Positions 17,455-26,836 are shown, counted from the stretch's first letter. The stretch is DNA of 64,000 bases from Eggerthia catenaformis OT 569 = DSM 20559 (GCF_000340375.1 NZ_KB446647.1:413409-477408); one strand, 5' to 3'. The notes: generated from the letters alone by a model not told the origin. Program-made: numbers and translations.

Positions 17455-18315
17455 CTAATTTTTATTCCTCTTTTTTAATAATTTAAGAAGACTAAGATTT
17501 TCAGTATCAATAAAATGATGATTCTTATTTAAAGTCCCTAATTCAATATTTTTTGTTTGTCCATGATAGTCACTGCCTCCGCTTATCAAAAGATGATATT
17601 TTAAAGCAAGATCTGATAAATATTTCTGTTCATTATCATCATAACGTGAATAATAGACTTCTAAACCTTGTATACCGGCATTTAAAAGATAATGAAATTG
17701 TTTCATAAAGTCCTCTTCTGACAGTCTTTTAACATTTTCTCCTCCTAAGGGATGTGCCCATATTGCAATGCCTCCGGATTCTTTAATAGCCTCAATAGCC
17801 GCTTTAGCATCTATTCGTTCAGTTTCTCCCGGAATTCCATTGATATATTTTTCAATAGCTTCACTGATTGTAGAAGCATAGCCTTTTTTAACAATTAAAG
17901 AAGCAAGATGTGGCTTAGCAACACTGTTTAATGAATAAAGATAGTTTAATTCATAATTATTAAAGATAATATGATGAATATCCTTAAGATAATCTAATCT
18001 TTGAAGCATTTTATTTTTTCTTAAAATATTACCCTCTTTGATTATAGCTTGAAACAAAGCATTATTCTCATCATAGTCATAACCTAGAATGTGAGCTTGT
18101 CTAATAGGAGTAATTGTAGAAAATTCTATCCCTTTTATAAATGTTAAATCTTTTGGTATCTGATCCTTAACTTGCATAACACCTTGAATAGTATCGTGAT
18201 CAGTAATTGAAAAGATATGAATATGAGCATTCTTTATTCTTTCAATTAATTCTAGAGGTTGATCTGTTCCATCACTGGCCGCTGTATGAATATGCAAATC
18301 AATATCTGAATTCAT
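17455..18315 (-). CDS. PHP-domain phosphoesterase, TrpH/YciV-like
   Basis: A 286-residue PHP-superfamily hydrolase. Metal-binding motifs are visible: DLHIHTAASDG (residues 5-15), ITDHDTI (about 37), the Glu in GIEFS, AHPLG, and GSDYHG near the C-terminus. This set matches the TrpH/YciV group, whose characterised members remove 3' phosphates from 3',5'-bisphosphonucleotides or act as 5'-3' RNA/DNA nucleases. The ATG overlaps the degV stop by one base, so it is coupled to that gene. Confidence 0.85.
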   Translation of the reverse strand: MNSDIDLHIHTAASDGTDQPLELIERIKNAHIHIFSITDHDTIQGVMQVKDQIPKDLTFIKGIEFSTITPIRQAHILGYDYDENNALFQAIIKEGNILRKNKMLQRLDYLKDIHHIIFNNYELNYLYSLNSVAKPHLASLIVKKGYASTISEAIEKYINGIPGETERIDAKAAIEAIKESGGIAIWAHPLGGENVKRLSEEDFMKQFHYLLNAGIQGLEVYYSRYDDNEQKYLSDLALKYHLLISGGSDYHGQTKNIELGTLNKNHHFIDTENLSLLKLLKKRNKN

Positions 18316-19202
18316 TACAATTTCCTCAAAAAAGCAATACCAATAGGATATGGTCCTGTATGAACCGCAATTGTAGCTCCAATCTGTCCTGTAGTAATTG
18401 TAATATTATGATTGAGTTCAGATAAGAAAGCATCATGTACAAAAGAGCAGTAATCTTCTCCTTCTTTGATATCATAACCATATCCTATAATAAACAAATA
18501 GTCATCAGTATTCAGGTTCTCTTTTTTAAAATACTCAATGCATTGTTTTAAAGCTTTATTCATTGAACCTTTTCTTCCTCTGGCAATTCCGGTAAGACTT
18601 AGCTTACCGCTGTTTAAATGAAGCATAGGCTTAATAGATAATCCGTTGGCTGCCTTTCCTACAGTTTTATTCAGTCTGCCGCCGGCAATTAAATAATCCA
18701 TATTACCGGCTGTAAAATAAATATGACCTGTAGGCAGGGCAATCTTTATTCTATCGATCAATTCATCATAATCTGTATTTTCATTTCTTAATCTAACCAC
18801 TTCTTCTAAAAGTAAACGATGACAAACAGTATTAAAAGTAGCATCAATAACTTCAATCCTTCTATCAGGATATTCTTCTAAAGCCATTTCTCCAGCTAAT
18901 CTGGCCGCATTATAAGAGCCTGAAAATTGAGCATTGGTACAGATACAAATAATATCCATATTCTGATCTAGCACTTCTTTAAAAGCACTATAATAATCAT
19001 CAGTACTTGGCATAGATGTGGTTGGAAAAATACGAGGATGGTCCACCATAAATTGATAAAAATCTCTAACTGCCCATTCTCGGACTTCTTTTTTATAATC
19101 TTTCTTATTTGCCGACATATAAAAGCTTATCAATTCTATATTTCTTTCTTGTGCTTGTGCTAATGTCATTTCACATGACGTATCGCTCATAATCTTATAC
19201 AT
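18315..19202 (-). CDS. DegV family fatty-acid-binding protein
   Basis: DegV-fold protein (about 295 residues) that in characterised cases binds fatty acids and hands them to a fatty-acid kinase (FakA) for phospholipid synthesis. The motif at the start, MYKIMSDTSCEM, is the family's SDTSCD-like loop, and TTSMPST and CTNAQFSGSYNAA are typical ligand-pocket motifs. I chose the ATG at 19202 because GGAGG lies six bases upstream; earlier in-frame ATGs lack this. It overlaps the comEB end by 8 bases. No fakA is in the window. Confidence 0.9.
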   Translation of the reverse strand: MYKIMSDTSCEMTLAQAQERNIELISFYMSANKKDYKKEVREWAVRDFYQFMVDHPRIFPTTSMPSTDDYYSAFKEVLDQNMDIICICTNAQFSGSYNAARLAGEMALEEYPDRRIEVIDATFNTVCHRLLLEEVVRLRNENTDYDELIDRIKIALPTGHIYFTAGNMDYLIAGGRLNKTVGKAANGLSIKPMLHLNSGKLSLTGIARGRKGSMNKALKQCIEYFKKENLNTDDYLFIIGYGYDIKEGEDYCSFVHDAFLSELNHNITITTGQIGATIAVHTGPYPIGIAFLRKL

Positions 19203-19671
19203 GTTCATCCTCCACTTTAATCCCAAAATATGGTACTTTCCTGTAAGTTACTCCCGCAGCATGCAAAATACGCTTGCTGGCAATATCCATTGCTGTTCCC
19301 TTATATTTATCATCCTCATAGATAATTTCTTTAATGCCTGACTGAACAATGGCTTTAGCACATTCATTGCAAGGAAATAATGAAACATAAATACGACAAT
19401 TATCTAATGAAGCTGTTGAATTTAAAATAGCATTAAGTTCTGCATGTACTACATAAGCATATTTTGTTTCATTTAATTCTCCTGTTCTTTGCTGCCAGGG
19501 AAACTGATTATCTTGACATCCCCAAGGCATTCCATTATATCCTACACCAACAATTTTATTTTCCTTATTAACTATACAGGCCCCGACTTGTGTATTAGGA
19601 TCTTTAGAACGATAAGAAGAAAGCTTTGCTACTCCCATAAAATACTGATCCCAACTAATTATTCTATTCAT
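19195..19671 (-). CDS. comEB: dCMP deaminase (ComEB-like)
   Basis: Zinc-dependent deaminase of 158 residues that converts dCMP to dUMP for thymidylate synthesis. The zinc site is visible as HAELNAILN (His and catalytic Glu) and PCNECAKA (two Cys). The N-terminal SWDQYFMGVAKLSSYRSKDP and the NTQVGACIV strand are typical. It lies 9 bases downstream of rluD and overlaps degV, in the lspA operon. The name follows the Bacillus competence locus, but there is no comE cluster here. Confidence 0.92.
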   Translation of the reverse strand: MNRIISWDQYFMGVAKLSSYRSKDPNTQVGACIVNKENKIVGVGYNGMPWGCQDNQFPWQQRTGELNETKYAYVVHAELNAILNSTASLDNCRIYVSLFPCNECAKAIVQSGIKEIIYEDDKYKGTAMDIASKRILHAAGVTYRKVPYFGIKVEDEHV

Positions 19672-19680
19672 TTAACCTAT

Positions 19681-20589
19681 CTATCCTCTCAATTCATTGA
19701 GTTTATTCTCAAACCAGTCAGGAAGCTTACATTCAAATAATAATTCTTTTCCTGTAACCGGATGCTTAAAACCTAATAGTTTTGCATGCAAATACTGACC
19801 ATGAGATATATCATCATTTCTGTATCCATACTTAGGATCACCATAAACCGGATAACCAATATAATTCATATGAACACGAATCTGATGTGTACGTCCGGTT
19901 TCTAAACGACATTCTACCAATGTCATATTTTTAAACCGCTCCAATACAGTAAAATTAGTAATAGCCTCTTTTCCATTATGAGATGTTACATTCATCTTCT
20001 GGCGATCACGTTGATCTCTGCCGATAGGTGCAACAATACGACCTTTAGTATGAGGAATCTCACCATGGACTAAAGCTATATATCTCCTGATAACAGTATG
20101 TTCTTCAAGCTGTTTTGATAAAGATTGATGAGATAAATCATTTTTAGCAGCCATAATCAGTCCGCTGGTCTCTTTATCAATACGATGAACAATTCCGGGT
20201 CTTGTCACGCCATTAATGGCTGATAAATCATGACAATGATAAAGAAGAGCATTGACTAATGTTCCACTATAAATACCGGATGACGGATGAACAATCATTC
20301 CTGATGGCTTATTAACCACAATAACATCTTTATCTTCATAAACAATATCTAAAGGGATATCTTCAGGAAGAATATCAGTATTTACCGGCTTAGGATATTC
20401 AACTCTAATATAATCACCGGGCTGCACCTTATAGCTTGATTTTTCATTTTTATCATTCACAAATACACAACCGGCTTTTATCCATCCTTGAACAGATGTT
20501 CTGCTTTCATTCTCATGATGATTTAAAATCACCTTGTCAAGACGCTGATAAAAATCTTGTTCTATGAGTTCAATTGATTGAATTTCCAC
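19681..20589 (-). CDS. rluD: RluA/RluD-family 23S pseudouridine synthase
   Basis: A 302-residue pseudouridine synthase with an N-terminal S4 RNA-binding domain and the catalytic motif HRIDKETSGL (Asp about 138). A GTG start is used: GTGGAAATTCAA, with GGAG about 10 bases upstream inside lspA. This gives a 28-base overlap with the end of lspA, the common Firmicute arrangement lspA-rluD. Specific target positions cannot be read; RluD-like members modify helix 69 of 23S rRNA. Confidence 0.92.
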   Translation of the reverse strand: MEIQSIELIEQDFYQRLDKVILNHHENESRTSVQGWIKAGCVFVNDKNEKSSYKVQPGDYIRVEYPKPVNTDILPEDIPLDIVYEDKDVIVVNKPSGMIVHPSSGIYSGTLVNALLYHCHDLSAINGVTRPGIVHRIDKETSGLIMAAKNDLSHQSLSKQLEEHTVIRRYIALVHGEIPHTKGRIVAPIGRDQRDRQKMNVTSHNGKEAITNFTVLERFKNMTLVECRLETGRTHQIRVHMNYIGYPVYGDPKYGYRNDDISHGQYLHAKLLGFKHPVTGKELLFECKLPDWFENKLNELRG

Positions 20590-21068
20590 TGTTTATACTC
20601 TCCTATTCCCACTTCGGCTATAATGCAAAACATACCAATCACTACTCCCATATCCGCAATATTAAAAATGGGGAAATCATAACCCAATATAATAAAATCA
20701 ATAAAATCTCTCACATACTGAAAAACAGCACGGTCATACACATTCCCCAGCATTCCTGCAAAGACCAGAACAAGACCAAACCTTAATAGCTGTTCTTCCG
20801 GCTTTGAACGGACAAAATAATAAATAATAACACCTCCTGCAAGTAAAGCAACAAACAAAAACAATTCTATATGTCCCGACAATAATCCCCAGGCTGCCCC
20901 GGTGTTATGAACATTGGTAAAATTAAAAAATCCCGGGATAATTTCATAACTGCTGCCTAGCTGCATTTGAGTATTTATAATTTCTTTGGTAAGCAGATCT
21001 CCTGCTATCACCACTATAAAAGTAATGATATAAAATAATAGATATTTAATAGATATTTTCAATTTCAT
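20562..21068 (-). CDS. lspA: lipoprotein signal peptidase II
   Basis: Integral membrane aspartyl protease that cleaves lipoprotein signal peptides before the lipidated cysteine. The 168 residues have four membrane segments. The catalytic Asp pair lies in GNVYDR (D112) and FNIADM (D139), with VRDFIDF between. Several lipoproteins in this window (amylase, three or more binding proteins) are potential substrates. It is the first gene of the operon and its end overlaps rluD by 28 bases. Confidence 0.95.
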   Translation of the reverse strand: MKLKISIKYLLFYIITFIVVIAGDLLTKEIINTQMQLGSSYEIIPGFFNFTNVHNTGAAWGLLSGHIELFLFVALLAGGVIIYYFVRSKPEEQLLRFGLVLVFAGMLGNVYDRAVFQYVRDFIDFIILGYDFPIFNIADMGVVIGMFCIIAEVGIGEYKQWKFNQLNS

Positions 21069-21104
21069 ATATTAACCTCTATGTGCTATTATACCCATAA
21101 AACA

Positions 21105-21133
21105 GAAAAAACTCAATTCATTGAATTGAGTTT
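21105..21133 (-). terminator. intrinsic terminator after hemolysin III gene
   Basis: Arms AAACTCAATTCA and TGAATTGAGTTT form a near-perfect stem followed by six T on the minus strand; the hairpin spans the gene's stop codon. Confidence 0.87.
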
Positions 21134-21804
21134 ATAACATAAAGAAAAATACAAAGAAAATGCAGAATGCTGCCAACAAGAATCCATATGTGCCAGATTG
21201 AATGCATATATCTATATTTATCCTCTAGTTTGTAAAAAATCGTTCCTATTGTATAAGCAATTCCACCACCAACAAGCAGTAAAACACCTTTCATTCCTAC
21301 TGTTCCGGGAAGCAGATTAAATTTAAAGATAATACACCATCCCAATGTTAAATATAAAAACATGGATAATTTAGAAAATGAGGAAATATCAATTGCATTT
21401 AAGATAATGCCAACTATACATACTCCCCAAACAATTCCAAATAAAGTCCAAGCCCATATCGGTGAAACAGGTCTAATAGAGCATAATAAAATAGGTGTAT
21501 ATGTACCGGCAATTAAAATAAAAATTGTACAATGATCCATAATCTGGAAAATTTTCTTGGCTTTGTCAAAGCGCGGCGATAAGCCATGATAAAGACTACT
21601 CATTGTATATAAGAGAATCATTGAAATACCATATACAATAGAAGAAGCTAAAGCATAGCCATTATGATGCATAGCACTAAAGACAATGCATAAAACTAAT
21701 GCTGCAACCCCTAAAGCACCGCCAATAATATGAGTTACCATATTAAATATTTCTTCACCTTTAGTATAATGAGGCAGCTCTCTGTCAGATAATTTCGTTC
21801 GCAT
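21118..21804 (-). CDS. hemolysin III family / TrhA-like membrane protein
   Basis: A 228-residue protein with seven membrane segments of the hemolysin III/PAQR family. Conserved histidines lie in SSLYHGLSP, DHCTIFILIAGTYTP and HSIWHIWILVGSILHF. Members of this family are linked to membrane energetics and lipid composition in bacteria; direct hemolysis is doubtful. The start MRTKLSDREL is chosen because GGAGGTG lies 7 bases upstream; a longer frame begins seven codons earlier. It is monocistronic between a TTGACA promoter and a strong terminator. Confidence 0.9.
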   Translation of the reverse strand: MRTKLSDRELPHYTKGEEIFNMVTHIIGGALGVAALVLCIVFSAMHHNGYALASSIVYGISMILLYTMSSLYHGLSPRFDKAKKIFQIMDHCTIFILIAGTYTPILLCSIRPVSPIWAWTLFGIVWGVCIVGIILNAIDISSFSKLSMFLYLTLGWCIIFKFNLLPGTVGMKGVLLLVGGGIAYTIGTIFYKLEDKYRYMHSIWHIWILVGSILHFLCIFLYVINSIQ

Positions 21805-21825
21805 ATTAGACACCTCCATAACCAA

Positions 21826-21854
21826 AAGGTAACATTATTAGTTACAAATGTCAA
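21826..21854 (-). promoter_or_regulatory. promoter of hemolysin III-like gene
   Basis: A consensus TTGACA at 21849-21854 and TACCTT at 21826-21831, 17 bases apart. The leader would be short, with the GGAGG site close to the start of transcription. Confidence 0.5.
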
Positions 21855-21885
21855 TATATTTAGTTTTTGATACTAGATCATTATA

Positions 21886-23244
21886 CTATTTTATAATACC
21901 TATTATAAAAACAATAAAAATAATAATCGGTAAAATATATTTCAAATAAGGATACATCCATTTTTTAAATTGAAGTCCTTCCCCTGTATTGACTTCTTTA
22001 ATAAAATTCTTCCATCCCCAGCCATACCTTGAAACACAAAAAATTAAGAATATCATTGATCCTATAGGAAGAATCAGATGACTTACAATGAAATCTTCTA
22101 AATCCAAAATACTGCTTTCTGCTCCTAAAGGATGAATTCCTGATAAGATGTTAAAACCTAATAAACAAGGCAATGCTAATAAAATCATTAAAATAATATT
22201 CATCATACAGGCCTTCTTCCGATTTAAATGAAATAAATCCATACAACAGGCTGTAATAGTTTCAAAAACGGCTAAAACTGTTGAAAAAGCTGCAAAAAGC
22301 ATAAATAAAAAGAATAAACTTCCCCAGATATTTCCTAGTGGAAGGTGATTAAAAACATTCGGCAGTGTTATAAACAATAAGCCGGGTCCGCTATCTACAT
22401 CAACACCATAAGCTGCACAGGCAGGAAAAATAATTAATCCTGAACATAAAGCAACAAAAGTATCTAAAAATGCCACATTAATAGATTCTCCTAATAATGT
22501 ATGTTCCTTATTAATATAACTTCCAAAAATAGCCATTGAACCCATACCTATACTTAATGTAAAAAACGCTTGTGTTAACGCACCAATAACAACATTTCCA
22601 ATACCAATTTCGGCTAATTTTTTAAAATCCGGCTTTAAATAAAAGGCGAGTCCTTTCATTCCGCCTTTTAAGAACAGACTATGAATAGCTAGAATAATAA
22701 TTAAAACAATCAAAAAAAGCATCATAATCTTTGTTACTTTTTCAAGTCCATTCTCCAATCCAATAGAAAGAATAAAAAAGCCGGAAATAATAATTGTACA
22801 TGTACAGATAAATAGAATCATCGGATTATTTAGTAATCCCTTAAATACATCTACAATCTGCTTATTATTCATACTATGATATAGACCGGTTATCGAAGCA
22901 TAGACATAATAAAGCATCCAGCCGGCAACAACAGTATAAAACATCATTAAAAGGTAATTACCAAGCATACAGATATATCCATGAAAATGCCAGAATGTTC
23001 CCTTCTTTTCTAGTTTCTGAAACATTTTTACAGGACTCTTCCGAGCAGCACGCCCCACTGAAAATTCCATAGCCATAATGGGTACACCAAATAATACTAA
23101 AAAAAGCAGATAAAACAGGACAAAGAAGCCCCCACCATTCTGTCCTGTCATATATGGAAATTTCCAGACATTTCCTATTCCTATCGCACATCCTGCACTC
23201 AGCAGAATAAAGCCTAATCTAGACCCAAGTTTTTCTCTTTCCAT
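21886..23244 (-). CDS. sodium-dependent transporter, NSS/SNF family
   Basis: A 452-residue polytopic protein of the neurotransmitter:sodium symporter family. The family's first helix is clear (SRLGFILLSAGCAIGIGNVW, then KFPYMTGQNGGG), which carries the sodium and substrate ligands. About 11 to 12 membrane segments follow, the usual count for short bacterial members. Substrates are typically amino acids, but no ligand-specific residue can be read with confidence. It is monocistronic, with a TATAAT box upstream and an AT-only hairpin at its end. Confidence 0.93.
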   Translation of the reverse strand: MEREKLGSRLGFILLSAGCAIGIGNVWKFPYMTGQNGGGFFVLFYLLFLVLFGVPIMAMEFSVGRAARKSPVKMFQKLEKKGTFWHFHGYICMLGNYLLMMFYTVVAGWMLYYVYASITGLYHSMNNKQIVDVFKGLLNNPMILFICTCTIIISGFFILSIGLENGLEKVTKIMMLFLIVLIIILAIHSLFLKGGMKGLAFYLKPDFKKLAEIGIGNVVIGALTQAFFTLSIGMGSMAIFGSYINKEHTLLGESINVAFLDTFVALCSGLIIFPACAAYGVDVDSGPGLLFITLPNVFNHLPLGNIWGSLFFLFMLFAAFSTVLAVFETITACCMDLFHLNRKKACMMNIILMILLALPCLLGFNILSGIHPLGAESSILDLEDFIVSHLILPIGSMIFLIFCVSRYGWGWKNFIKEVNTGEGLQFKKWMYPYLKYILPIIIFIVFIIGIIK

Positions 23245-23278
23245 AAATCCCCCTCATAAAATTTGTTAAACGAAGTAT

Positions 23279-23287
23279 ATTATATCA
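23279..23287 (-). promoter_or_regulatory. extended -10 promoter of the NSS transporter gene
   Basis: TGATATAAT on the minus strand forms an extended -10 box about 35 bases before the ATG; no convincing -35 hexamer is visible. Confidence 0.5.
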
Positions 23288-23313
23288 CAACAAATTTAAA
23301 AAGGTAGTGTTTC

Positions 23314-24441
23314 TTAGTGTTTTCTTAAAACTGTTATGCTTTCTATTCCATTTGTAAAGGGAAACATATCTACGCTATAAATATCCCTAAAATAATATCC
23401 ATAATTTTTAAAATTTTTTAAGTCTCTTATCTGTGTTTCAGGATTACATGAAATATAGAGTATTTCTCTTGGTCCCAATTGACAGGAAGCCTGAATAAAC
23501 TCTAAAGAAGAACCGCTTCGTGGCGGATCCATAATGATTATATCTGCAGAAACATTTTGTTTTATTTGATGAATCATATATTCACCAGCATCATCCTGAA
23601 TCAGATATACATTTATCAGATTATTAAAAGCCTGATTGATTTTCGCATCTTTGACTGCTTGTTTATTTTTTTCAATAGAATAAACCCGTTTAGCATATTT
23701 TGCAGCAATCATACCAATTGTTCCAATTCCGGAATAAGTATCATAGATAATATCCTCTTTTCTAATAGAAAGAAGGGATAAAGCCTTCTTATAAAGTATC
23801 TCACATTGCTCATGATTAATCTGATAAAAAGATTTTGCTGAAATCTTAAAAGACAAATCGCATAGATAATCAATAATAAATCCTTTTCCATAAAGCACTG
23901 TTTCTTTTTCTCCCAATACAACAACAGTATCTCTTGTATTAGTATTTAAAACAATCGTTTTGACTTGAGGAAACTCTTTAACAATCTCTCTAGAAAAATT
24001 TCTTGAGCCTTTCAACATAGTCTTTGTTGAAACAAGGACAATCATATATTGCTTTGTAGTATACGATCGTCTTATTAAAACATGTCTGATTTCACCTTTA
24101 CATGTTCGAGGATCATAAATAGATACACGATATTTCTTCAATAATAAAGCAATCTTATGAATGATAGAATCAGTTAATTCATCATGTAAGAGACAATAAC
24201 TATAAGGGACTATATGATGAGAATGTTCTTGATATAAGCCATATTCATAATTCTTGTTGAATGCTACGATAACTTTATTACGATATCCATAAGGATTATG
24301 CATGCCGATAATTGGATGAATAGCTACATGAAAGTCTTTAAATAAAGCTTTCATGTAGCTATTTTTATATTCTAAAGATTTCTGATAGTCTTGATTGATA
24401 AACTGACAGCCGCCACATTTTTTACTTATTTCACATATCAT
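23314..24441 (-). CDS. RNA (uracil-5-)-methyltransferase, RlmCD/TrmA type
   Basis: SAM-dependent methyltransferase that makes 5-methyluridine in 23S rRNA (RlmD/RlmCD type). An iron-sulfur cysteine set starts at the N-terminus (C3, C9-GG-C12), the SAM motif YDTYSGIGTIGMIAAKYAK is present, and the nucleophile lies in YISCNPETQIRDL. At 375 residues it lacks the N-terminal TRAM RNA-binding domain seen in most homologues (about 450 residues). The ATG overlaps the stop of pepD (TAATG), so it is the last gene of a coupled four-gene operon. Confidence 0.9.
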   Translation of the reverse strand: MICEISKKCGGCQFINQDYQKSLEYKNSYMKALFKDFHVAIHPIIGMHNPYGYRNKVIVAFNKNYEYGLYQEHSHHIVPYSYCLLHDELTDSIIHKIALLLKKYRVSIYDPRTCKGEIRHVLIRRSYTTKQYMIVLVSTKTMLKGSRNFSREIVKEFPQVKTIVLNTNTRDTVVVLGEKETVLYGKGFIIDYLCDLSFKISAKSFYQINHEQCEILYKKALSLLSIRKEDIIYDTYSGIGTIGMIAAKYAKRVYSIEKNKQAVKDAKINQAFNNLINVYLIQDDAGEYMIHQIKQNVSADIIIMDPPRSGSSLEFIQASCQLGPREILYISCNPETQIRDLKNFKNYGYYFRDIYSVDMFPFTNGIESITVLRKH

Positions 24442-25856
24442 TATAATTTACCTAGAAAATGTTTCAGGAAATGATATAGTTCAACTAGTGAATCAATATC
24501 AAGATGTTCATGAGAAGTATGAATAGCTACTGCGGTTGCCCCTAAAGTAATAATATCCAGAGCCGGATTATATCCTTTAAATATTCCTGTCTCTAAACCT
24601 CCATGGGTTGCACTTTCAATAATATCCTCATCATAAACAGCCTTAAATTCTTTCTTAAGTATTTTTCTTAGAGGTGATTGTATATTATAATCCCAGCCAT
24701 CAAAATCTCCTTCTTCAAAACAATTAAAATTCCATACCATAGCAAGTGTACGAAGATAAGAAGCCATATAATCTCTTTGCGATTTCAAAACAGCACGTGT
24801 ACTGAAAGTCATTGATAAAACATCATCAGAGATTTCCATAATACCTAGATTCAATGACATAACAGGTAAATGTTCAATTGCTGTAGAATAAGATAAGACA
24901 CCATGCGGTGCTAAAAATAACATATTAACAATATCCCATGTCTCTTCTCTAGTGTAGCTATACGATGATTCAATTTGTTTCATAGCTATTCTTAAATCAG
25001 GATCACTATTTTGATATTCCTTTCTTAAATCATTTTCTATCTCTAACATAAAATCAGCAATATAAGATTCAGTAGCAATAGATACATATGCATTTCTTGT
25101 GATCGCATTAGCCTTCTTACCGCCGGAGATATCAGTAATAGAATAACGTATGCCTTCATCTACTAAACGTTTAAGAATTCTGCCAATTAATATTGAAGCA
25201 TTCCCTCTCTCTTTATTAATTTCATCACCGCTATGTCCTCCTAAAAGTCCGGATACTTCTATCTGATAAACCGGTAGCTCATTTCTTTTTTTATGGAGCT
25301 TCCTTTTCACAATAACATCTCTTCCTCCACAAGAAGAAACAATTGTTTCACCAAACATTTCTCCATCAAGAGAAATCATTCGATTGGCTTTCAGCCATTC
25401 CGGATTAATGCCTTTAGCACCATATAATCCTGTTTCTTCCTGAACAGTAAAAACACAGACTAAATCAGGATGACTGAATGATGAATCCAAGAGAGCCAGC
25501 ATTGTGGCTACACCTAATCCGTCATCAGCACCTAATGTTGTCTTATTAGCATAAAGCCATCCATCTTTTTCAATAAATTCTATTGGATCAGTTAAAAAGT
25601 TATGATTACTTTCAGGATCTTTTTCACAGACCATATCCATATGTGCCTGGAGCATAACACTGGAGTGATGCTCTAAGCCATGACTGGCAGGCTTATAAAT
25701 AACCACATTCCCCATTGCATCTCTTTTATAGCTAAGATCTCTTTTTATTGCGAAAGAAACGATATAATCCGCTATTCCTTCTTCATTTTCAGATCCTCTG
25801 GGAATCTGTGATATTTCTTCAAAATATTTTAATACAGGTTCTCTATTTTCAAACAT
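24441..25856 (-). CDS. pepD: aminoacyl-histidine dipeptidase (M20)
   Basis: Cytosolic zinc dipeptidase of the PepD/carnosinase group, 471 residues. Metal and catalytic motifs are visible: LQAHMDMVCE (His-x-Asp), TLGADDGLGVATMLALLD (bridging Asp), VFTVQEETGLYGAKG (Glu-Glu) and a C-terminal HTSHEHL. It cleaves dipeptides such as beta-Ala-His or X-His. It lies 15 bases after the rsuA-like gene and overlaps the methyltransferase by one base, in an operon otherwise devoted to RNA modification. Confidence 0.94.
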   Translation of the reverse strand: MFENREPVLKYFEEISQIPRGSENEEGIADYIVSFAIKRDLSYKRDAMGNVVIYKPASHGLEHHSSVMLQAHMDMVCEKDPESNHNFLTDPIEFIEKDGWLYANKTTLGADDGLGVATMLALLDSSFSHPDLVCVFTVQEETGLYGAKGINPEWLKANRMISLDGEMFGETIVSSCGGRDVIVKRKLHKKRNELPVYQIEVSGLLGGHSGDEINKERGNASILIGRILKRLVDEGIRYSITDISGGKKANAITRNAYVSIATESYIADFMLEIENDLRKEYQNSDPDLRIAMKQIESSYSYTREETWDIVNMLFLAPHGVLSYSTAIEHLPVMSLNLGIMEISDDVLSMTFSTRAVLKSQRDYMASYLRTLAMVWNFNCFEEGDFDGWDYNIQSPLRKILKKEFKAVYDEDIIESATHGGLETGIFKGYNPALDIITLGATAVAIHTSHEHLDIDSLVELYHFLKHFLGKL

Positions 25857-25871
25857 ACCTTTACCTCCTCT

Positions 25872-26552
25872 TTAATGATTGACTAAATCATAAAGATGTT
25901 TTATTTCATCCTTATGAAGTTCTCTGTACTTTCCCTCTTTTAAATCCTCTAATAATATATCACCATATTCAATTCTTTTTAAATATGTAATCTGATTATT
26001 TAAAGAAAGAAAAATTTTTCTTATTTCATGATATTTCCCTTCTCTTAAAATCAATGTACCTTTCTTTCTTGTATAAAGAGTTAAAGATTCCGGATAAGTC
26101 ATAACATTTTTATCTATTATAACTCCATAGTTTAATCTATTTACATCTCCATCTGATAATTCATATAAACATTCAAAATAATAGGTTCGGGTAATCTTAA
26201 ATTCAGGAAGCATAAGTTTTTTTCTCAGTTTTTTATCATTTGTCATAATCATAAGACCACAAGTTGCTCTATCTAGTCTGCCAACATAATGAAGGTGATA
26301 ATCAGGAAGCAGATCAATAAGGCATTTTTCTTTACTCTTATGAGAACATAAATATCCTAAAGGCTTATTAATAAGATAATATTTTAATGGTTTCATATCC
26401 AATTTTCTATCAAGATAAAATATCTGTTCAATAGCTTCTCTATCTTCTCTGATTATTTCTTTCAAAGAAGATATCTGACCATTTCGTATGAGTTTTCTTA
26501 CTTGTTTCTTTGTTCCTAAATGATTAAGAATTAATATTTCACTTATTTTCAT
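25872..26552 (-). CDS. RsuA-family pseudouridine synthase
   Basis: A 226-residue pseudouridine synthase of the RsuA/RluB/RluE/RluF group: an N-terminal S4-like segment (KISEILILNHLGTKKQVRKL), the catalytic motif YVGRLDRATCGLMIMTND (Asp near 95), and the KLMLPEFKITRTY and KYHEIRKIF segments. Length fits the 16S-acting RsuA type, but the exact uridine cannot be assigned. Its ATG overlaps the stop of the ParB-like gene (TGATG). Confidence 0.92.
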   Translation of the reverse strand: MKISEILILNHLGTKKQVRKLIRNGQISSLKEIIREDREAIEQIFYLDRKLDMKPLKYYLINKPLGYLCSHKSKEKCLIDLLPDYHLHYVGRLDRATCGLMIMTNDKKLRKKLMLPEFKITRTYYFECLYELSDGDVNRLNYGVIIDKNVMTYPESLTLYTRKKGTLILREGKYHEIRKIFLSLNNQITYLKRIEYGDILLEDLKEGKYRELHKDEIKHLYDLVNH

Positions 26553-26836
26553 CAGTGTTTATTTCTGTCATACCATTGATCATTGCTTCTTATATCACCA
26601 TTGTTGTCAATAATAACCGGTATTTCAGATCCTCTTTTATAATAACTATCGGATAATAGAATATCCTCTAAACAACTTAATCTCTTATGTCCATCAATAC
26701 AGTAATACTGATTGTTAGTTAACCTGACTTTTATTGGAAATGAAAATCCTATTCGTAGTATACTTTCTTTTAAATTTTGACTATAATTTTTTCTAATATA
26801 ATGAATATCGGATAAATTTAATTTTCTTATTCTCAT
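26552..26836 (-). CDS. ParB/Srx-like mini-protein
   Basis: A 94-residue protein that looks like an isolated ParB N-terminal (ParBc/sulfiredoxin-fold) domain: NLKESILRIGFSFPIKVRL, then YYCIDGHKRLSCLEDI, the latter matching the family's DGHRR-type motif. There is no helix-turn-helix or dimerisation domain, so it is not a chromosome partitioning ParB. In other settings such small domains bind nucleotides or act as CTP/ATPases. It starts the operon parB-like-rsuA-pepD-trmA, divergently from the RpiR-like gene, and is coupled to rsuA by a one-base overlap. Confidence 0.68.
   Translation of the reverse strand: MRIRKLNLSDIHYIRKNYSQNLKESILRIGFSFPIKVRLTNNQYYCIDGHKRLSCLEDILLSDSYYKRGSEIPVIIDNNGDIRSNDQWYDRNKH

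Noticed and set aside
21886..21910. AT-only hairpin at the end of the NSS transporter gene as a terminator
   Set aside because: The 10-base stem contains no G or C and no long T run follows; too weak to call.
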